Assembly: GCF_001186365.1 (NCBI RefSeq)
Contig: NZ_LDTZ01000013.1
Coordinates: 186,001-250,000, forward strand
Direction of reading: 5' to 3'
Length of the DNA stretch: 64,000 nucleotides
Source of the DNA: Gordonia jacobaea
GTDB taxonomy: Bacteria; Actinomycetota; Actinomycetes; Mycobacteriales; Mycobacteriaceae
A model generated the notes under the pieces. The model saw nothing but the letters and a program-made list of their open reading frames with translations, was not told where the DNA came from and ran no database searches. Below, in pieces: positions 54,520-64,000 of this stretch (within the stretch, counting starts at the first letter, position 1; every line of letters begins with the position of its first letter). The position numbers and the translations under genes were made by a program.

Positions 54520-57511
54520 TTCCCCCGCGACTGACACCTCAGCCGCTGGTACCCCGGCCACTGATTCCCCAGCCGCTGGTACCCCAGCGACGGATTCAGC
54601 CGTGCAGACCGCTCCCCGGGACGATCACGGAGAGGGTGAGCGCCCGCGCGGTCCGTGGGATTACCCCCGACACTGGATCGCCGATGTCCTCGCGTCCGAC
54701 GGTGGCGTGGTGCATCTGCGTCCGATCGTTCCCGACGACGCCGACCGCGTCGTCCGATTCCACTCGGGTTTGTCCGAACGCACCAGGTACATGCGCTACT
54801 TCGGTCCGACGCCGACGCTTCCGCCGCGCGAGGTCGCACGCATGACAACGGTCGACCACCGCAACCGGGTTGCGATCGTCGCAGTGCTCGGTGGGGAGAT
54901 CATCGCGATCGGCATCTACGAGGGACTCGCCGCCGACGGCAAGCCCGAATCTGCCGAGGTCGCCTTCGTCGTCGCCGACGAACACCAGGGCCGCGGCCTC
55001 GGGCCGATTCTGCTCGAACATCTCGCCGGTGCCGCTGCCGAGAACGGATTCACCCGCTTCGAGGCCGAGGTGCTCAGCGAGAATCCCAACATGGTCGCCG
55101 TCTTCCGCGACGCCGGCTACCAGATCTCGCGCGCATTCGACGGCTCGACGGTGCACGTCGAGTTCACGATCGATCCCACCGAGGCGATGCTCTCGGTGCG
55201 CAACGACCGTGAGCGCGCCTCCGAGGCGCGCAGCGTCGCCAACCTGTTGCGACCGGCGTCTGTTGCCGTGATCGGGGCGTCGACCGATCCCAAGAAGGTG
55301 GGAAACGCGCTGCTGGCCAACATCATTGCGGCCGGATTCACCGGCCCTGTGTTCCCGGTCAATGGTCCCGACCGTGACGGTGAACCCGACGATGAGCAGG
55401 GCGGATCGGCTCACGACGCGGCGCGTGCCGGGGCGACGCGCCAACCACAGCGACGCCATCGCGGCCCGGCGCGGGCGCCCCGCGTGCGGCCGCCGTCGGT
55501 CAGGGGAATCCGCGCGTACCCGACGGTGCGCGACATTCCCGATCCGGTCGATCTCGCGGTGGTCGCGGTGCCCGCGGCGAGCGTCGACGAGGTGCTCGAC
55601 GACTGCATGGTCAAGGGCGTGCGCGCGCTCGTGATCGTGTCGTCGGGATTCGGCGAAAGCGGTGAGGCGGGCCTGGAGAGCGAACATCGCCTCGTCCAGC
55701 AGGTCCGTGAGCACGGCATGCGCCTGGTCGGGCCGAATGCTCTCGGCGTCGCGAACAACGACCCGTCGATTGCGCTGAATGCCACTCTCGCGCCGCGTAT
55801 CCCGCCACTGGGACGTGTCGGATTCTTCTGTCAGTCCGGTGCGCTCGGCATCGCGATCCTCGACACGGCCGCACATCGCCAGATCGGGTTGTCGACCTTT
55901 GTCTCGGCGGGCAACCGTGCCGACGTCTCAGGCAACGACCTGCTGCAGTACTGGGATTCCGACGCCGCTACCGACGTCGTGCTGCTGTATCTCGAGAGTT
56001 TCGGTAATCCGCGCAAGTTCTCGCGCATCGCTCGCAGAGTGTCGCGGTCCAAGCCGATCGTCGCGGTCAAATCGGGCAAGGGTGCGATGAGCCCGGTGCG
56101 TGCCGCACGGACGGCTGCGGCGAGCCTCGACGATCGCATCGCCCAGATGATGCTCGAGCAAGCGGGCGTCATCCAGGTCGACACCATTCCCGAATTGTTC
56201 GACTGCGCATCACTTTTCGCGTATCAACCGCTGCCTCGCGGTCCGCGGACCCGCATCATCGGCAACTCCTCGGTGCTCGGCAGTCTTGCCGCCGACACCG
56301 CGCGGTCAGGCGGTCTCGAAGTCGAGTCGACCATCGACCTCGGCGCAGGAGCCTCGGAGGACGAGTTCGAGGCCTCCGTCGCGCAGGCCATGGCCGATCC
56401 GGGTGTCGACAGCGTGATCGTCGTCTTCGTGCCACCGGTCGCCGTCGACCTCGACTGGCACGCACGCGCCCTGATCGCGGGCGCGAACACACCGGACGCC
56501 GACGCCGACAAACCGATCGTGACCACCTTCCTCGCCGTCGAGGGCATCCCGCCCGGCCTGATGAGGCCCGGACCGTCGGGGCTGCCGGCGCGCGGCTCGA
56601 TTCCGTCGTATTCGTCCCCCGAACGTGCCGCGGCCGCGCTGGCACGGGCATGGCAGTACGCGCGGTGGTGTGCACGACCGGAGGTCCCCGTCGAGAGACC
56701 CGACGGGATCGACCCCGAGGCTGCGAGGACATGGGTGCGCGAAGCCATGTGGGGACTTCCCGACGACGATCCGGGCGTCGATTCTGGTGTCGATTCTGGT
56801 GTCGATTCGGACGGCTCCACGGTCGGCGGCGCCGATCCGGTGACGGTGCTCGACGACGTCGACTCCGCCCGCCTGCTCGAGTGGTACGGAGTCGAGGTGG
56901 TGCCCTTCCGCGAGGTCTCGACGATGCACGAGGCGTCGGCCGCAGCGCGTGACCTGGGATTCCCTGTCGCAGTGAAAGCAACATCACCGGCATGGCGCGG
57001 CCGACTCGACCGTGAGGGCGCACGTCTGGATCTGCCTGACGCCACCGCCGTGGTGACCGCCTTCGCCGAGATCTCGGAGCTGACCGGCGACGACGTGCTC
57101 CACGTGCAGAAGATGGCACCCAAGGGTGTCGGCACCATGGTGCGCATGCGCGACGACCCGTCGTTCGGGCCGTTGATTTCCTTCGGATTGTCGGGCAGGA
57201 CGTTCGAGCTACTCGGCGACGACGGGTACCGCGCGATCCCGATCAATGCGCTCGATGCCGACGAACTCATCGACGAGCCACGATCGGCCCCACTGCTCTA
57301 CGGGTATCGGGGAGAGGCCCCGGTCAACAGAGGAGCGTTGGTCGACCTACTGATCCGCATCTCGACGATGGCAGACGACATCCCGGAGATCCGCGAGATC
57401 GTCGTCGATCCCGTGCTGTGTTCGCCGGAGGGCGCCGCAATCCTCAACGCCCGCATACGAATCGGCCCGGTGCCCACCAAGGCGGACACCGGACCGAGAC
57501 GATTGAGCTGA
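54512..57511 (+). CDS. GNAT acetyltransferase fused to NDP-forming acyl-CoA synthetase (Pat-like)
   Basis: 999 residues. A repetitive Thr/Ala/Pro N terminus (ATDSPAAGTP units, 1-30) precedes a GNAT domain (about 60-215, acetyl-CoA loop DEHQGRGLGPILLEHL), then acyl-CoA-synthetase-like parts: CoA-binding (SVAVIGASTDPKKVGNALL), ligase CoA/succinyl-CoA ligase-like domain (FFCQSGALGIAILD) and ATP-grasp. Similar proteins act as lysine acetyltransferases (Pat/PatZ type) or ADP-forming synthetases; which applies cannot be decided. GTG at 54512 has GGAGG upstream. Inside the CoA-binding domain, residues about 290-332 are an Arg/Pro-rich insertion foreign to the family. Confidence 0.9.
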   Translation: MTDSPATDTSAAGTPATDSPAAGTPATDSAVQTAPRDDHGEGERPRGPWDYPRHWIADVLASDGGVVHLRPIVPDDADRVVRFHSGLSERTRYMRYFGPTPTLPPREVARMTTVDHRNRVAIVAVLGGEIIAIGIYEGLAADGKPESAEVAFVVADEHQGRGLGPILLEHLAGAAAENGFTRFEAEVLSENPNMVAVFRDAGYQISRAFDGSTVHVEFTIDPTEAMLSVRNDRERASEARSVANLLRPASVAVIGASTDPKKVGNALLANIIAAGFTGPVFPVNGPDRDGEPDDEQGGSAHDAARAGATRQPQRRHRGPARAPRVRPPSVRGIRAYPTVRDIPDPVDLAVVAVPAASVDEVLDDCMVKGVRALVIVSSGFGESGEAGLESEHRLVQQVREHGMRLVGPNALGVANNDPSIALNATLAPRIPPLGRVGFFCQSGALGIAILDTAAHRQIGLSTFVSAGNRADVSGNDLLQYWDSDAATDVVLLYLESFGNPRKFSRIARRVSRSKPIVAVKSGKGAMSPVRAARTAAASLDDRIAQMMLEQAGVIQVDTIPELFDCASLFAYQPLPRGPRTRIIGNSSVLGSLAADTARSGGLEVESTIDLGAGASEDEFEASVAQAMADPGVDSVIVVFVPPVAVDLDWHARALIAGANTPDADADKPIVTTFLAVEGIPPGLMRPGPSGLPARGSIPSYSSPERAAAALARAWQYARWCARPEVPVERPDGIDPEAARTWVREAMWGLPDDDPGVDSGVDSGVDSDGSTVGGADPVTVLDDVDSARLLEWYGVEVVPFREVSTMHEASAAARDLGFPVAVKATSPAWRGRLDREGARLDLPDATAVVTAFAEISELTGDDVLHVQKMAPKGVGTMVRMRDDPSFGPLISFGLSGRTFELLGDDGYRAIPINALDADELIDEPRSAPLLYGYRGEAPVNRGALVDLLIRISTMADDIPEIREIVVDPVLCSPEGAAILNARIRIGPVPTKADTGPRRLS

Positions 57512-57530
57512 TTGAGTTGGCGGGAGCGGG

Positions 57531-58541
<1,011 letters not shown>

Positions 58542-58574
58542 CTGGCCTCCTAATCGAGTGCGTTCATAGGGTGC

Positions 58575-58600
58575 AACGACATGCACTCCTCGAAAGTTCC
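58575..58600 (-). promoter_or_regulatory. Sigma-E/H-type promoter of sigB
   Basis: On the minus strand GGAAC (58600-58596), 18 nt, GTT (58577-58575). Same spacing as the clgR element at 12589. sigB of M. tuberculosis is known to be transcribed by SigE, SigH and SigL from such a promoter. Confidence 0.7.
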
Positions 58601-58732
58601 CCGGAGGCTGATTCGGGCTACTGGCTCCTGACCTGCATAAACACTCATTAAGGGATGTCGAACCGACTGAGAATCGGCTGAGATCTACGCGCGGTCGGTC
58701 TGTTACGGACGCGGTAGATCGATCCGGAAGCG

Positions 58733-59119
58733 TCAATGGGGATGTCGGTCGTCGGCGACCGTGGAGTCGATGACATTCGACTCGCCGCCGAGGGCCTGCG
58801 GACCGACGACGTGGTGGTCGGGACCGTATTTGTACTGGGCAACCTCTCCGCGCTTGCGAGGCGGCCGATCGTTGGCGATCAGTACGGCGACCCAGGGGAG
58901 TGGGATCGACAGTGCGACGATGCCGAGCGCCCACCAGCCCGATCCCGTCATGCTGTAGACGATGCCCGCGATGATCAGCGCGGGAACACGAAACGACATG
59001 AGCGTCAGATATTTCCGTACGCGTGTCCGGTGCTGCTCGTCGAGGGACTCCTGCGCGTCGGTGATGAGGAAGGCCTCGGGCGACACGTGATCGCGGCGTG
59101 GCCCCTCAGCGCCAACCAT
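58733..59119 (-). CDS. DUF3099 small membrane protein
   Basis: 128 residues; [22 protein letters not shown] then two membrane helices (about 47-68 and 72-92) are the DUF3099 pattern (I recall Rv2709). The C-terminal tail is polar with His near the end. Function unknown. ATG at 59119 is my choice; in-frame GTG codons at 59155 and 59182 would add 12 or 21 residues. The upstream region (58542-58732 on its downstream side) holds only the sigB promoter. Confidence 0.88.
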   Translation of the reverse strand: MVGAEGPRRDHVSPEAFLITDAQESLDEQHRTRVRKYLTLMSFRVPALIIAGIVYSMTGSGWWALGIVALSIPLPWVAVLIANDRPPRKRGEVAQYKYGPDHHVVGPQALGGESNVIDSTVADDRHPH

Positions 59120-59301
59120 GACTGCGCTTCGTTCCGTCGAATCCCATGTCTCCACTGTTCCACTTTCAGTTCCTGATTGCACCGATGGGGCAACCGTGGT
59201 GTGACGCGCTCGGGCGTGTCAGGGCCGCGATGGTGGCCCGGGTCGTCGCGCGTGGCGGGTCACCGTGTCGGAATCGGCCCGTGAGGAGCACAATAGAGTG
59301 C

Positions 59302-59577
59302 ATGGCTACCGAAACTATCGAGCGGCCCGACCTCGACGAATGGTCGGACACCAAGACCGATGAGCGGCCCGACGCCGATGCGACCGATCGGGGAGACGAC
59401 GACAGACCCAAGTTCTTCCATTACGTTAAAAAGGACAAGATCGCCGAGAGCGCTGTCATGGGCAATCACGTGGTTGCCTTGTGCGGCGAGACATTCCCGG
59501 TGACGCGCTCGGCCAAGCCGGGTTCGCCCGTCTGCCCCAAGTGCAAGAAGATCTACAGTCGGATGCGCAAGGAGTGA
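59302..59577 (+). CDS. DUF3039 family zinc-ribbon-like protein
   Basis: 91 residues. An acidic N terminus (1-38) is followed by KFFHYVKKDKIAESAVMG and a likely zinc site: ALCGETF with SPVCPKCKKIYSRM (one Cys plus CPKC) and possibly the preceding His. Family DUF3039, of unknown function; I recall Rv2708c as the mycobacterial member. ATG at 59302. Confidence 0.9.
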   Translation: MATETIERPDLDEWSDTKTDERPDADATDRGDDDRPKFFHYVKKDKIAESAVMGNHVVALCGETFPVTRSAKPGSPVCPKCKKIYSRMRKE

Positions 59578-59594
59578 CTCTCCCCGCCTCAGCC

Positions 59595-59630
59595 ACCGCC
59601 GCCCGCTAGCGACTCTCGCCGGGCGGCGGT
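59595..59630. terminator. Hairpin at convergent DUF3039/yihY ends
   Basis: ACCGCCGCCCG and CGGGCGGCGGT form an 11-bp perfect stem with a 14-nt loop that contains the yihY stop codon. Likely bidirectional terminator. Confidence 0.72.
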
Positions 59631-60877
59631 TGCCGTTGAGGTCCCGATTCGCGGTCTGGGGGCTGCTGAGGACCCTTGCGGATCGGTCCGGTGGCCAGCC
59701 GCTCGGGAAGCGCCTTGATGTGGCCGGTGAAGTCGGAGGTCTGTTCGTGTACCCAGTGTCGGACGTGCGCGGTGGCGGGCGGTTTGGCGGGCCAGAGTGA
59801 TTGGACCGCTGCGTTGAACTCGGCGCCGATCACGATCGCGAAGCCGAGGAAGAACGTGAAGAGCAAGAAGGCGATCGGCGTCGCCAGTGCGCCGTAGGTG
59901 TATCCGGCGCGTGTGATCGCGGCGAGGTAGATGCGCAGAACATAGCTGGCGATCCAGAAGAAGACCCCGGCGACCACCGCGCCTCCGACGAGCCTGTGCC
60001 AGGGCAACGGATTGGGCAGAGCCAGGTGGTAGAGCGTCGTGAGGACCCCGAGTAGCAGCAGCGCGACGAACGGGAAGTATCCGAAGTCGATCAGCGCGCT
60101 CACTCCTCGGTCCCAGGAGTCGGGAACGATCTCGTGCAAGTAGTTCGGGCCGAGTGCGACCAGCGGTAGCAGGAAGACCGACACGACGAGGAAGCACACG
60201 TACAGCAGGAGCGCGAAGATCCGCTGCCAAACCGGGTTGCGCACCTCGTGCTGGTCGTGCGCCCGAACGATCGACGCGACGAAACACGACACCGCCGACG
60301 AACCGGCCCACAGCGACAGGATGAAGCCCACCGAGATGACGCCGACCCGCCCGCGGCCGAGGACGTTGTCGACGGTGGGGGTGATGAGATCGTTCACGAC
60401 GTTCGTCGAGAAGGTGCGCTCAGCGAAGCTGATGATCCGCGACGAGATCACCTCGACGGTGTCGGGACCGAACCACCCGGCGATGTAGCCGACGCTGCCG
60501 AGGAGCCCGAGGAGCAGCGGAGGTAGCGACAACGCTTGCCAGAATGCTGCCTGCGCGGCCCAGCCGACGATCCCGTCGTCCCAGGCCTTCTTGATCGTGC
60601 GCCAGACAACCCGATGCAGATTGGGCAGCACAGGAGGCCCGGGCGACGACGTCTGGTGCTCCTGCGGATCGTCGGTTCCCGTCGATGCGGTGCCGTCTTT
60701 CGTCGATCCGGTGTCGTCGGTCTCACGTGTCGGCGCAGCGCGCCTCGGGGCGTCGGGAGAATCGAGCGGCTGGCGTTCGTCTCCCAGCGGAAGATCCATC
60801 GACACCGGCGCAGGCCGACGAGGTGTTCTGCGCACGCGTTCTCCGAGAGCCGGCGACGGGGCGGCGTCGTCGGTCAT
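59606..60877 (-). CDS. YihY/BrkB family membrane protein
   Basis: 423 residues: polar N terminus (1-85), then about six membrane helices (about 110-345) with the family pattern DDGIVGWAAQAAFWQALSLPP, and FGYFPFVALLLLGVLTTLYH, and a Pro/Gln-rich C-terminal tail. Once called a ribonuclease BN or serum-resistance factor; both assignments are doubtful and transport or membrane homeostasis is only inferred. I recall Rv2707 in the same place. ATG at 60877. Confidence 0.9.
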   Translation of the reverse strand: MTDDAAPSPALGERVRRTPRRPAPVSMDLPLGDERQPLDSPDAPRRAAPTRETDDTGSTKDGTASTGTDDPQEHQTSSPGPPVLPNLHRVVWRTIKKAWDDGIVGWAAQAAFWQALSLPPLLLGLLGSVGYIAGWFGPDTVEVISSRIISFAERTFSTNVVNDLITPTVDNVLGRGRVGVISVGFILSLWAGSSAVSCFVASIVRAHDQHEVRNPVWQRIFALLLYVCFLVVSVFLLPLVALGPNYLHEIVPDSWDRGVSALIDFGYFPFVALLLLGVLTTLYHLALPNPLPWHRLVGGAVVAGVFFWIASYVLRIYLAAITRAGYTYGALATPIAFLLFTFFLGFAIVIGAEFNAAVQSLWPAKPPATAHVRHWVHEQTSDFTGHIKALPERLATGPIRKGPQQPPDRESGPQRQPPPGESR

Positions 60878-61030
60878 CGGAACAGGGTTGCGGCGTGTCG
60901 TGGCTATGGGTCCAGCATCCCTGATCGGCGCAGGTTACGTGCGACACACCCCTTGCCGCGTGTCACAAAGCCCATCACCCGGCTCACCTCGACAGCCGTG
61001 TCTGGCGAAAGGCGCGTCGGCGCGAGCCGC

Positions 61031-61093
61031 TAAGATCGGAAGGTCCCCTCGGATGAGTGAATGTGTTCCGGCACGGTCCATCTGGCCGAGGGG
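61031..61093 (+). promoter_or_regulatory. Promoter and structured leader of the helicase gene
   Basis: A -10-like TAAGAT (61031-61036) is followed by CCCCTCGG (61045-61052) and its exact complement CCGAGGGG (61086-61093), then a T-rich stretch (TTGTTTCTTG). The leader is about 90 nt and could fold into a long-range hairpin resembling a terminator. Function is inferred. Confidence 0.45.
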
Positions 61094-61131
61094 TTGTTTC
61101 TTGCCTTCGCGCCGTCGGGAGCTTTGTTTAC

Positions 61132-62856
61132 GTGACTTCTGCCCAATCGCCCGCAACGCCCGCCGGTCCGCCGCTACGCGCCTGGCAGCGTCGAGCGCTC
61201 ACGAAGTACCTCGCGACCCGGCCGACCGACTTCCTCGCGGTGGCGACGCCAGGTGCGGGAAAGACGACGTTCGGACTTCGGGTCGCGCGGGAACTGCTCG
61301 ACGATCGCACGATCGAACAGGTCACCGTCGTCACCCCGACCGAACACCTCAAGCATCAGTGGGCGCAGGCTGCCGCGCGCGTCGGCATCGCCCTCGACTC
61401 CCGCTTCCGCAACTCCGACGGTCAGACCAGCTCGGACTACAACGGCGTCGCCCTGACGTATGCGCAGGTGGCCGCGCACCCGTCGCGCCACCGGGTGCGC
61501 ACCGAGAATCGTCGAACACTCGTGATCCTCGACGAGATCCATCACGGTGGCGACGCGAAGTCGTGGGGCGACGCGATCCGTGAGGCGTTCTCCGACGCCG
61601 TGCGGAGGTTGTCGCTGACAGGAACACCGTTCCGCTCCGACGACTCACCCATCCCGTTCGTCACGTACGAGCCGGAAGGGGCAGGAGTGCTCCGATCGCG
61701 TGCCGACCACACCTACGGCTACGCGGACGCACTCGCCGACGGCGTCGTGCGCCCGGTCGTGTTCCTTGCGTACTCCGGGCAGGCGAGTTGGCGCACGTCG
61801 GCGGGCGAGGAGTACACCGCCCGACTCGGTGAGCCGCTGTCCGCCGAGCAGACCGCACGAGCCTGGCGAACCGCACTCGACGCGCACGGTGACTGGATTC
61901 CGTCAGTCCTCCAGGCCGCCCACACGAGGTTGGGCCAATTGCGTGCGGCGGGCGTTCCGGACGCCGGAGGACTCGTCATCGCCACCGATCAGACCGTCGC
62001 CCGCGACTACGCCGAACTGCTCGAGTCGATCACCGGCCGCAAACCAGTCCTCGTCCTCTCCGACGACCCCAAGTCGACGTCGCGCATTTCGCAGTTCGCC
62101 GAATCCGACGATGAGTGGATGGTCGCGGTCCGCATGGTGTCCGAGGGCGTCGACGTGCCGCGTCTCGCGGTCGGTGTGTATGCGACGAGTGCGTCGACCC
62201 CGCTGTTTTTTGCGCAGGCGATCGGGCGCTTCGTGCGTTCGAGACGCCCGGGCGAGACCGCGAGCGTGTTCCTGCCCTCCGTGCCCGTGCTGTTGAATCT
62301 GGCGAGCCAGATGGAAGCCGAGCGCGACCACGTGCTCGGCAAACCGCATCGCGACAGCGACGGTCTCGACGACGCCCTGCTGATCGATGCCAACAAGCAG
62401 AAGGACGAGCCGGGCGAGGACGAGAAGAGCTTCCAATCGCTGCATGCCGACGCCGAGCTCGACCAGGTGATCTTCGACGGCTCGTCGTTCGGAACGGCGA
62501 CGTTCGCAGGCAGCGACGAGGAATCGGACTACCTGGGCCTTCCCGGGCTGCTCGACGCCGACCAGGTGCGCGCTCTGCTCCGGAAGAAGCAGGCCGACCA
62601 GGTGGCACAGCGCTCGACGGTCACGCAGATCGTGCCTGCGGCAGATAAGGTGCCGACGCAGCCCGCGACGGGGGAGAACCTCCACGCGCTGCGCAAGGAA
62701 CTCAACGGGCTGGTCGCGATGCACCACCATCGCACCGGTAAGCCGCACGGCATGGTGCACAACGAACTACGCAGCAAACTCGGCGGCCCGCCGACGGCCA
62801 TGGCGACGGCCGACCAGCTCCGCGAACGCATTAAGGCGCTCCGCGCGTGGCGGTGA
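61132..62856 (+). CDS. DEAD/DEAH-box (type III restriction-like) helicase
   Basis: 574 residues: Walker A ATPGAGKTTFGLRVA near 41-55, DEIHHGGD (about 141), SLTGTPFRSDD, and a C-terminal helicase half with VRMVSEGVDVPRL and FAQAIGRFVRSR (motifs V and VI). The C-terminal 100 residues (LRKELNGLVAMHHHRTGKPHG) form a conserved extra domain. The family is widespread near sigA in actinobacteria; the role is unknown, probably DNA repair or RNA processing. GTG at 61132 with GGGAG upstream. Confidence 0.9.
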   Translation: MTSAQSPATPAGPPLRAWQRRALTKYLATRPTDFLAVATPGAGKTTFGLRVARELLDDRTIEQVTVVTPTEHLKHQWAQAAARVGIALDSRFRNSDGQTSSDYNGVALTYAQVAAHPSRHRVRTENRRTLVILDEIHHGGDAKSWGDAIREAFSDAVRRLSLTGTPFRSDDSPIPFVTYEPEGAGVLRSRADHTYGYADALADGVVRPVVFLAYSGQASWRTSAGEEYTARLGEPLSAEQTARAWRTALDAHGDWIPSVLQAAHTRLGQLRAAGVPDAGGLVIATDQTVARDYAELLESITGRKPVLVLSDDPKSTSRISQFAESDDEWMVAVRMVSEGVDVPRLAVGVYATSASTPLFFAQAIGRFVRSRRPGETASVFLPSVPVLLNLASQMEAERDHVLGKPHRDSDGLDDALLIDANKQKDEPGEDEKSFQSLHADAELDQVIFDGSSFGTATFAGSDEESDYLGLPGLLDADQVRALLRKKQADQVAQRSTVTQIVPAADKVPTQPATGENLHALRKELNGLVAMHHHRTGKPHGMVHNELRSKLGGPPTAMATADQLRERIKALRAWR

Positions 62857-62881
62857 CGTGGGCAGCGAAACCTGAATAGCA

Positions 62882-62917
62882 GAACACCCCGGCCACATCC
62901 GAGTGGTCGGGGTGTTC
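62882..62917. terminator. Bidirectional terminator after the helicase gene
   Basis: GAACACCCCGGCCAC and GTGGTCGGGGTGTTC pair over 15 bp (one G/U) around loop ATCCGA. It lies 25 nt past the helicase stop and 17 nt before the DUF7455 stop. Confidence 0.92.
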
Positions 62918-62934
62918 GCTACGTGTATCGGTCT

Positions 62935-63141
62935 CTAGACCAGCTCTCCCGCAGACTCTTCGACGGTGGCACTGAGCTCGACGAGTCGGGCTTCGTGCTC
63001 GTTGAAGTGGTGGCGGCAGAAGAGAAGCTCGCCGCCCTTGGGCAGGACGGCACGAACCTTTGCGGCTGCGCCGCAGCGATCACAGCGATCGGCAGCGGTG
63101 AGCGGTATGGAGATCGGGGTTGTGGTGGCGATGTCAGACAT
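62935..63141 (-). CDS. DUF7455 small zinc-ribbon-like protein
   Basis: 68 residues with CDRCGAAAKVRAVLP and LLFCRHHFNEHEA: a Cx2C followed by CxxH/His, a probable zinc site. It lies beside sigA, as in many actinobacteria, and resembles the short DUF7455 proteins. No function known. ATG 63141 with a downstream His/Glu-rich helix. Confidence 0.88.
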   Translation of the reverse strand: MSDIATTTPISIPLTAADRCDRCGAAAKVRAVLPKGGELLFCRHHFNEHEARLVELSATVEESAGELV

Positions 63142-63393
63142 TTTCCTCCGTCCCGGTCCGGCGCCGGTGTGGTCGCCTTCCCTTCAGAGCCAACGCATCC
63201 GGACGATGCGTCAACCTCACTGTGTCAGACGTTTGGGGGCCCCGTATTGTTCCGTCGGTTTCCCGGGTGTGTCGTCACTCACCGTTTACATCGGTTCCCC
63301 GAGGTGCAACACAACTACACGACCCCGTTACGCGCGAGGCGATCTGGCTCACATTTCGATAGTGGTGAGACCTCTGGTGGCTATGGTGCTGCA

Positions 63394-63777
63394 GTGACGT
63401 CACCAACCGACGAGCCGGCCGTCGAACGCCTCATCCATCTGATGTCGAGTGCGGACTGGGACGCAGCCCGACACGAATCGGAACTACGGCCGCCGTCGCT
63501 GGCCGACGTCGGGTTCATTCACCTCTCGACCCCGCAACAGGTGCACCTGCCGGCAAACAGGTTCTACTCCGGTGAGGAGGATCTGCTCGCACTCCACGTC
63601 GAGTCGGCACGCCTCGACGCCGAGATCCGCTGGGAGCCCGGCGTCGACGACGATCCTGAATCGATGCTGTTCCCGCACCTCTACGGCCCACTACCGCTCA
63701 GTGCGGTGGTCGACGTCACGCCCTATCCGCGTAGCGAAGACGGCACATTCGCGCCGTTTGACGGGCGAAGTGCCTGA
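63394..63777 (+). CDS. DUF952 family protein
   Basis: 127 residues: LIHLMSSADWDAARH, PPSLADVGFIHLSTPQQV, NRFYSG and PHLYGPLPLSAVVDV are the DUF952 pattern, a small fold related to glutathione-transferase-like N-terminal domains in annotation only. The enzymatic role is unknown. GTG at 63394 lies 6 nt after TATGGT (63382-63387), a leaderless start. Convergent with sigA, 15 bp apart. Confidence 0.9.
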   Translation: MTSPTDEPAVERLIHLMSSADWDAARHESELRPPSLADVGFIHLSTPQQVHLPANRFYSGEEDLLALHVESARLDAEIRWEPGVDDDPESMLFPHLYGPLPLSAVVDVTPYPRSEDGTFAPFDGRSA

Positions 63778-63792
63778 ACCCCGTGACGACGG

Positions 63793-64000
63793 TCAGTCGA
63801 GGTAGTCGCGAAGCACCTGAGAGCGGCTCGGGTGGCGAAGCTTCGACATGGTCTTCGACTCGATCTGACGGATGCGCTCACGCGTCACGCCGTAGACCTG
63901 GCCGATCTCGTCGAGTGTGCGCGGCTGACCGTCGGTGAGTCCGAAGCGGAGCCGGACAACGCCTGCCTCGCGCTCGGACAGCGTCTCGAGAACCGACTGC
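63793..64000 (-). CDS. sigA: Primary sigma factor SigA, C-terminal end only
   Basis: The last 69 residues of the housekeeping sigma factor: region 4.1 ([20 protein letters not shown]) and the region 4.2 helix-turn-helix ([20 protein letters not shown]), ending [11 protein letters not shown], the usual end of actinobacterial SigA/HrdB. The rest lies beyond the window. It differs from SigB (57531) by the tail and by [11 protein letters not shown]. The neighbourhood matches sigA of mycobacteria. Confidence 0.95.
   Translation of the reverse strand, partial: QSVLETLSEREAGVVRLRFGLTDGQPRTLDEIGQVYGVTRERIRQIESKTMSKLRHPSRSQVLRDYLD

Overview
The window is a gene-dense chromosomal segment from a GC-rich actinobacterium of the mycolic-acid group (Mycobacteriales), most like Gordonia or Williamsia. 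The case rests on several features: flavin-dependent ThyX, IdeR, the ClgR-PspA pair, a lexA/LysM-inhibitor divergent pair, many GTG starts, and many -10 elements (TANNNT) lying 6-8 nt before the start codon, as in leaderless actinobacterial mRNAs. As I recall it, the order thyX-dapA-rnj-ftsK-argA-pgsA-clgR-pspA-recA-recX-miaB-miaA-dapF-hflX-lexA-nrdR-ideR-sigB-sigA mirrors the Rv2754c-Rv2703 stretch of M. tuberculosis. The exact genus is inference.

Layout. 1-720: amidase cut by the left edge. 859-10750: thyX, dapA, RNase J, a secreted phosphatase, a TIGR03085 protein, ftsK, and terC behind a manganese-type riboswitch. 10786-15430: YciI protein, divergent argA/pgsA, envelope-stress pair clgR-pspA, a glycosyltransferase, DUF3046. 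15431-17446: recA promoter region, recA, recX. 17449-20915 (minus): gluABCD-type amino-acid ABC transporter. 21028-29258: miaB, a membrane protein, DUF349 protein, dioxygenase-like protein, miaA, dapF, hflX. 29263-35475: fructose PTS (ptsH, fruA, fruK, fruR, divergent ptsI). 35520-37818: SOS regulators lexA and a LysM division inhibitor, then nrdR. 37792-44913: hrpA, an aminotransferase, an SDR and its divergent XRE regulator. 44972-47182: peroxide defence ahpD-ahpC with divergent oxyR. 47202-52431: DUF3516 helicase, PAC2 protein, lipoprotein, DUF4192 protein. 52458-58541: ideR, acuC, GNAT/acyl-CoA synthetase fusion, sigB. 58733-63777: small DUF proteins, YihY, a helicase. 63793-64000: 3' end of the primary sigma factor gene.

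Regulation can be read in places. recA, lexA and the LysM inhibitor each carry a LexA box plus a PafBC/RecA-NDp-type promoter (TTGTC-centred element, N8, TANNNT). clgR and sigB each have a GGAAC-N18-GTT promoter of the sigma-E/H type. ahpC/oxyR and fruR/ptsI have divergent control regions.

I saw no mobile element, CRISPR array, tRNA or rRNA, and no defence-like or otherwise undescribed gene cluster: the window is core genome. The least ordinary observations are two downstream genes whose reading frames extend to the upstream stop codon with no ATG, GTG or TTG start, both with a CTG overlapping the upstream TGA (CTGA), and a five-copy 16-18 bp repeat between clgR and pspA.
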